Of a stretch of DNA of 64,000 nucleotides, positions 61,909 to 64,000 are shown one piece after another. Position 1 is the first letter of the stretch. Each line of letters opens with the position of its first letter. Made by a program: the position numbers and the translations under genes. A model generated the notes under the pieces. That model was given only the letters and a program-made list of their open reading frames with translations, had not been told where the DNA came from and made no database searches. This DNA is from Fictibacillus enclensis (lineage in GTDB: Bacteria > Bacillota > Bacilli > Bacillales > Fictibacillaceae): positions 1,240,001 to 1,304,000 of the forward strand of contig NZ_KQ758617.1 in the NCBI RefSeq assembly GCF_001457035.1. The letters run 5' to 3'.

Positions 61909-63810
61909 TTGGCAACAAAACATGTCACGATCGGCATTGCCGGCCATATTGATCACGGAAAAACCGCTTTGACGAAAGCACTCAGTCAGGTGGATACCGA
62001 TACGCTGAAAGAGGAAAAAGAACGAGGCATTACGATTGAACCGGGAATCGCCCCTTTTTCGTTAAGTGAAAGTATTTCCGCCGCCATCATCGATGTGCCG
62101 GGGCATGAAAGATTTATCCGCCAGATGATTGCCGGTGTCGCCGGAATTGACTTGGTGATCCTTGTCATCGCGGCTGACGAAGGCATCATGCCGCAAACTC
62201 TTGAGCACCTTGAAATTTTGCAGTTCCTCGGTGTTACACAAACGGTTTGTGCCGTAACCAAGAGTGATAAAGTCGATCCCGAATGGAGGGAATTGCTGAG
62301 AGACGAGATTGAAGGGCTCACAAAAGGGATGGCTCTCGAGGAGATTCCCATTCACTTTGTCGACAGCCTGAGCGGGAAGGGAATCGCATCTTTAAAAAAT
62401 CAGCTGGTTCAGCTGGCGAAAACCGTTCCATCAAAAAGCCGTTCCGGTCCGTTCCGGCTGCCTATCGACCAAGCCTTTACCGTTAAAGGACAGGGAACAG
62501 TGGTGCGGGGAACAATTGTTGAAGGATCTGTCACGACCGGTGACCTGGTCGCATTGGAGCCGGGGGAGGAACACGTGCGGATTCGGCAGCTGCAGGTACA
62601 CAATAAAGTGGTTGAGACGGCCGGTGCCGGCCAGCGAGCAGCCTTGAACCTGGCGGGTGTAAGCAGGGAAGAGCTTAAACGGGGACATGTGCTCGTTTCT
62701 CCAGGTCAGTATCCGGTAAGTGACTGTTTGGACGTTCTGCTGAATCTCTCGAAAAACGCAAAAAATTTGAAGCAGCGCCAGCTCATAAAGTTTTACATAG
62801 GAACGTCTGAAGTAATGGGGAAAATTGTTTTCTTCGACCGGAATGAAACCAGGGAAAAAGAGAATGAGATCTATTGCCAGGTGAGATTGGTGCAAACGGT
62901 AGTTGCCAGAAAAGGCGATCGGTTTATTCTCAGGCGGCCTTCCCCTGAAGAAACCATAGGTGGTGGCGAAATCATCGATCCTATGGGAGGGAAATATCGA
63001 TTTGGCATGTCTACCGTCAATCGTCTAAAGGAAAAAAAGGAAGGAACACCGGTGGAGTGGGCAGCGAGGGAACTAAAACGCAGCGGCGCTTTATCAGAAG
63101 AAGAACTTTACACAGTACTCGGCATGAATGATGATTTTTCAGATACCATAAAAGAGCTACTATTAACCTCTTTCATCACAGAAATTCAAAAGGGTGTTTA
63201 TGCGCTCACTGAAAAAGTGAATGAAATAAAAGAAGCGCTGACCCGTCGTGTAACAGAATACCAACAGAGGCATACTCTTCGCCAGGGGATGGACAAAGCG
63301 GAACTGCTTCACAGCTTCCGGGATGAAAAGGAAGAATTAATGCAGTATGGCCTAAAAGAAGTGCTTGCCGAGGAGGTTCTTGTACAGGAGAACCAGTTTA
63401 TCCGTCATTATTCATTCGCACCCCATGTGCCGGCAGGGTGGGAAAAACGCTTTGAGAAGCTTGAGAAAACAATGCTCAGTCAGGGATTGGAAGCTCAGCC
63501 GTTTAAGGAGCTTTACCAGGAAGGGCAGCTTCCATCTGACCTTTATCAGGAGGTTGTCCGGTTTATGACCAACTCGGATGCCGCTTATAAACTTGATGAT
63601 GACAGGCTGATCCATGCCCTTGTGGTTCATAAACAAATGGAAGTATTGGAGAACACATTCCCTGAATCCTTTTCTGTTCAAGACGCCAAAGTGGTGCTTG
63701 GGGTTTCACGAAAGTTTTTGATACCATATCTCGAACTATTAGACAGGATGGGGTACACCGTACGCGATGAGGGGAAACGACGGTGGAAAAATAAAAAAAC
63801 TCCGAAATAA
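61909..63810 (+). CDS. selB: Selenocysteine-specific translation elongation factor SelB
   Basis: 633 residues from the TTG at 61909, eight bases after GGGAGG; an ATG at 61882 would include the ribosome-binding site. G1 is GHIDHGKT (about 11-18), G2 RGITIEPG, G3 DVPGH, G4 TKSD. Domains II/III follow, and four winged helices at about 350-633 bind the SECIS hairpin. SelB delivers Sec-tRNA-Sec to UGA codons followed by a SECIS element. selC and selD flank it. Confidence 0.93.
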   Translation: MATKHVTIGIAGHIDHGKTALTKALSQVDTDTLKEEKERGITIEPGIAPFSLSESISAAIIDVPGHERFIRQMIAGVAGIDLVILVIAADEGIMPQTLEHLEILQFLGVTQTVCAVTKSDKVDPEWRELLRDEIEGLTKGMALEEIPIHFVDSLSGKGIASLKNQLVQLAKTVPSKSRSGPFRLPIDQAFTVKGQGTVVRGTIVEGSVTTGDLVALEPGEEHVRIRQLQVHNKVVETAGAGQRAALNLAGVSREELKRGHVLVSPGQYPVSDCLDVLLNLSKNAKNLKQRQLIKFYIGTSEVMGKIVFFDRNETREKENEIYCQVRLVQTVVARKGDRFILRRPSPEETIGGGEIIDPMGGKYRFGMSTVNRLKEKKEGTPVEWAARELKRSGALSEEELYTVLGMNDDFSDTIKELLLTSFITEIQKGVYALTEKVNEIKEALTRRVTEYQQRHTLRQGMDKAELLHSFRDEKEELMQYGLKEVLAEEVLVQENQFIRHYSFAPHVPAGWEKRFEKLEKTMLSQGLEAQPFKELYQEGQLPSDLYQEVVRFMTNSDAAYKLDDDRLIHALVVHKQMEVLENTFPESFSVQDAKVVLGVSRKFLIPYLELLDRMGYTVRDEGKRRWKNKKTPK

Positions 63811-63824
63811 CGGAGTTTTTTTAG
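63796..63824. terminator. Bidirectional terminator between selB and selD
   Basis: AAAACTCCG and CGGAGTTTT around AAATAA, with T and A runs on the two sides. The genes are convergent. Confidence 0.8.
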
Positions 63825-64000
63825 TAAATGACATGAATCAGTTTTTCGCTGCGTTCGGATACCGTTCCGATTTTGGCGGCATGAACCACGCCGGCTCTGT
63901 GAAGATCAGCGAGACAGTCATCCGCTTCCTTTGCAGGTATGCTGATCAGTAGCCCGCCTGATGTAACGGCATCACATAAGATCCATTGATCACTTTCCTG
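63821..64000 (-). CDS. selD: Selenide, water dikinase SelD, C-terminal part (5' end outside window)
   Basis: Minus-strand frame open from the window edge to the TAA at 63821: ILCDAVTSGGLLISIPAKEA, then LADLHRAGVVHAAKIGTVSE and a short tail. This is the end of SelD, which makes selenophosphate, the Se donor for Sec-tRNA. Continuing outwards on the minus strand selA is expected but not visible. Confidence 0.88.
   Translation of the reverse strand, partial: QESDQWILCDAVTSGGLLISIPAKEADDCLADLHRAGVVHAAKIGTVSERSEKLIHVIY

Overview
The window is low-GC Bacillota DNA from a spore-forming Bacillaceae (Bacillus sensu lato). The supporting evidence is a complete gerA-type spore germination operon, the lexA/yneA-yneB-ynzC-tkt-sirA-yneF gene order known from Bacillus subtilis, a ccdA/ccdC pair, cysL-cysJI, and a bsdA/bsdBCD locus. 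Ribosome-binding sites are strong and starts are mostly ATG, GTG or TTG. I have no species call.

Region 1 (1-15.4 kb) is an AT-rich defence island that is partly alive and partly decayed. It opens inside a cytosine-5 DNA methyltransferase gene, which overlaps a ParB-like gene, an SNF2 helicase gene and a DUF3883-type PD-(D/E)XK nuclease gene: one compact four-gene operon and the best candidate here for a poorly described restriction-like system. It is followed by a broken restriction-type fragment, an AspBHI-like modification-dependent endonuclease, an EVE-domain McrB with McrC, a deleted IS21 copy, a type I R-M locus collapsed to an hsdM head and an hsdR tail, an AAA ATPase/TOPRIM pair resembling split OLD or PARIS systems, and a frameshifted DUF262/DUF1524 relic.

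Region 2 (15.4-33.8 kb) is a mosaic. It holds a dbpA-like helicase, a truncated GAF-STAS gene, a two-component system, small enzymes (VOC, DinB, RibD-type reductase, AHSA1, quinone oxidoreductase, ArsR, ASCH) and many gene stumps (LysE, DUF1871, methyltransferase, GNAT, aldo/keto reductase, serine recombinase). It also holds a MITE and a duplicated ~620 bp block; each block copy encodes a tiny Ser/Cys/Arg-rich protein behind a sigma-K-like promoter, suggesting new spore-coat proteins.

Region 3 (33.9-48.7 kb) holds the ger operon (A-C-B), bsdA divergent from bsdBCD plus a flavin split-barrel protein, a LysR/EamA pair, and cysL divergent from cysJI (assimilatory sulfite reduction).

Region 4 (48.7-64 kb) is conserved backbone: lexA and its SOS target yneA-yneB, ynzC, a HesB-like protein, tkt, sirA, yneF, a heterodimeric ABC exporter, ccdA, an orphan mrpB, ccdC and a yneK-like gene. 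A cluster of three perfect DnaA boxes follows, then a PfpI-family gene. The window ends in a selenocysteine module: tRNA-Sec (selC), selB and the 3' end of selD. Dispersed repeats (15.6/18.3 kb and 18.4/37.7 kb) suggest past integration events around region 2.
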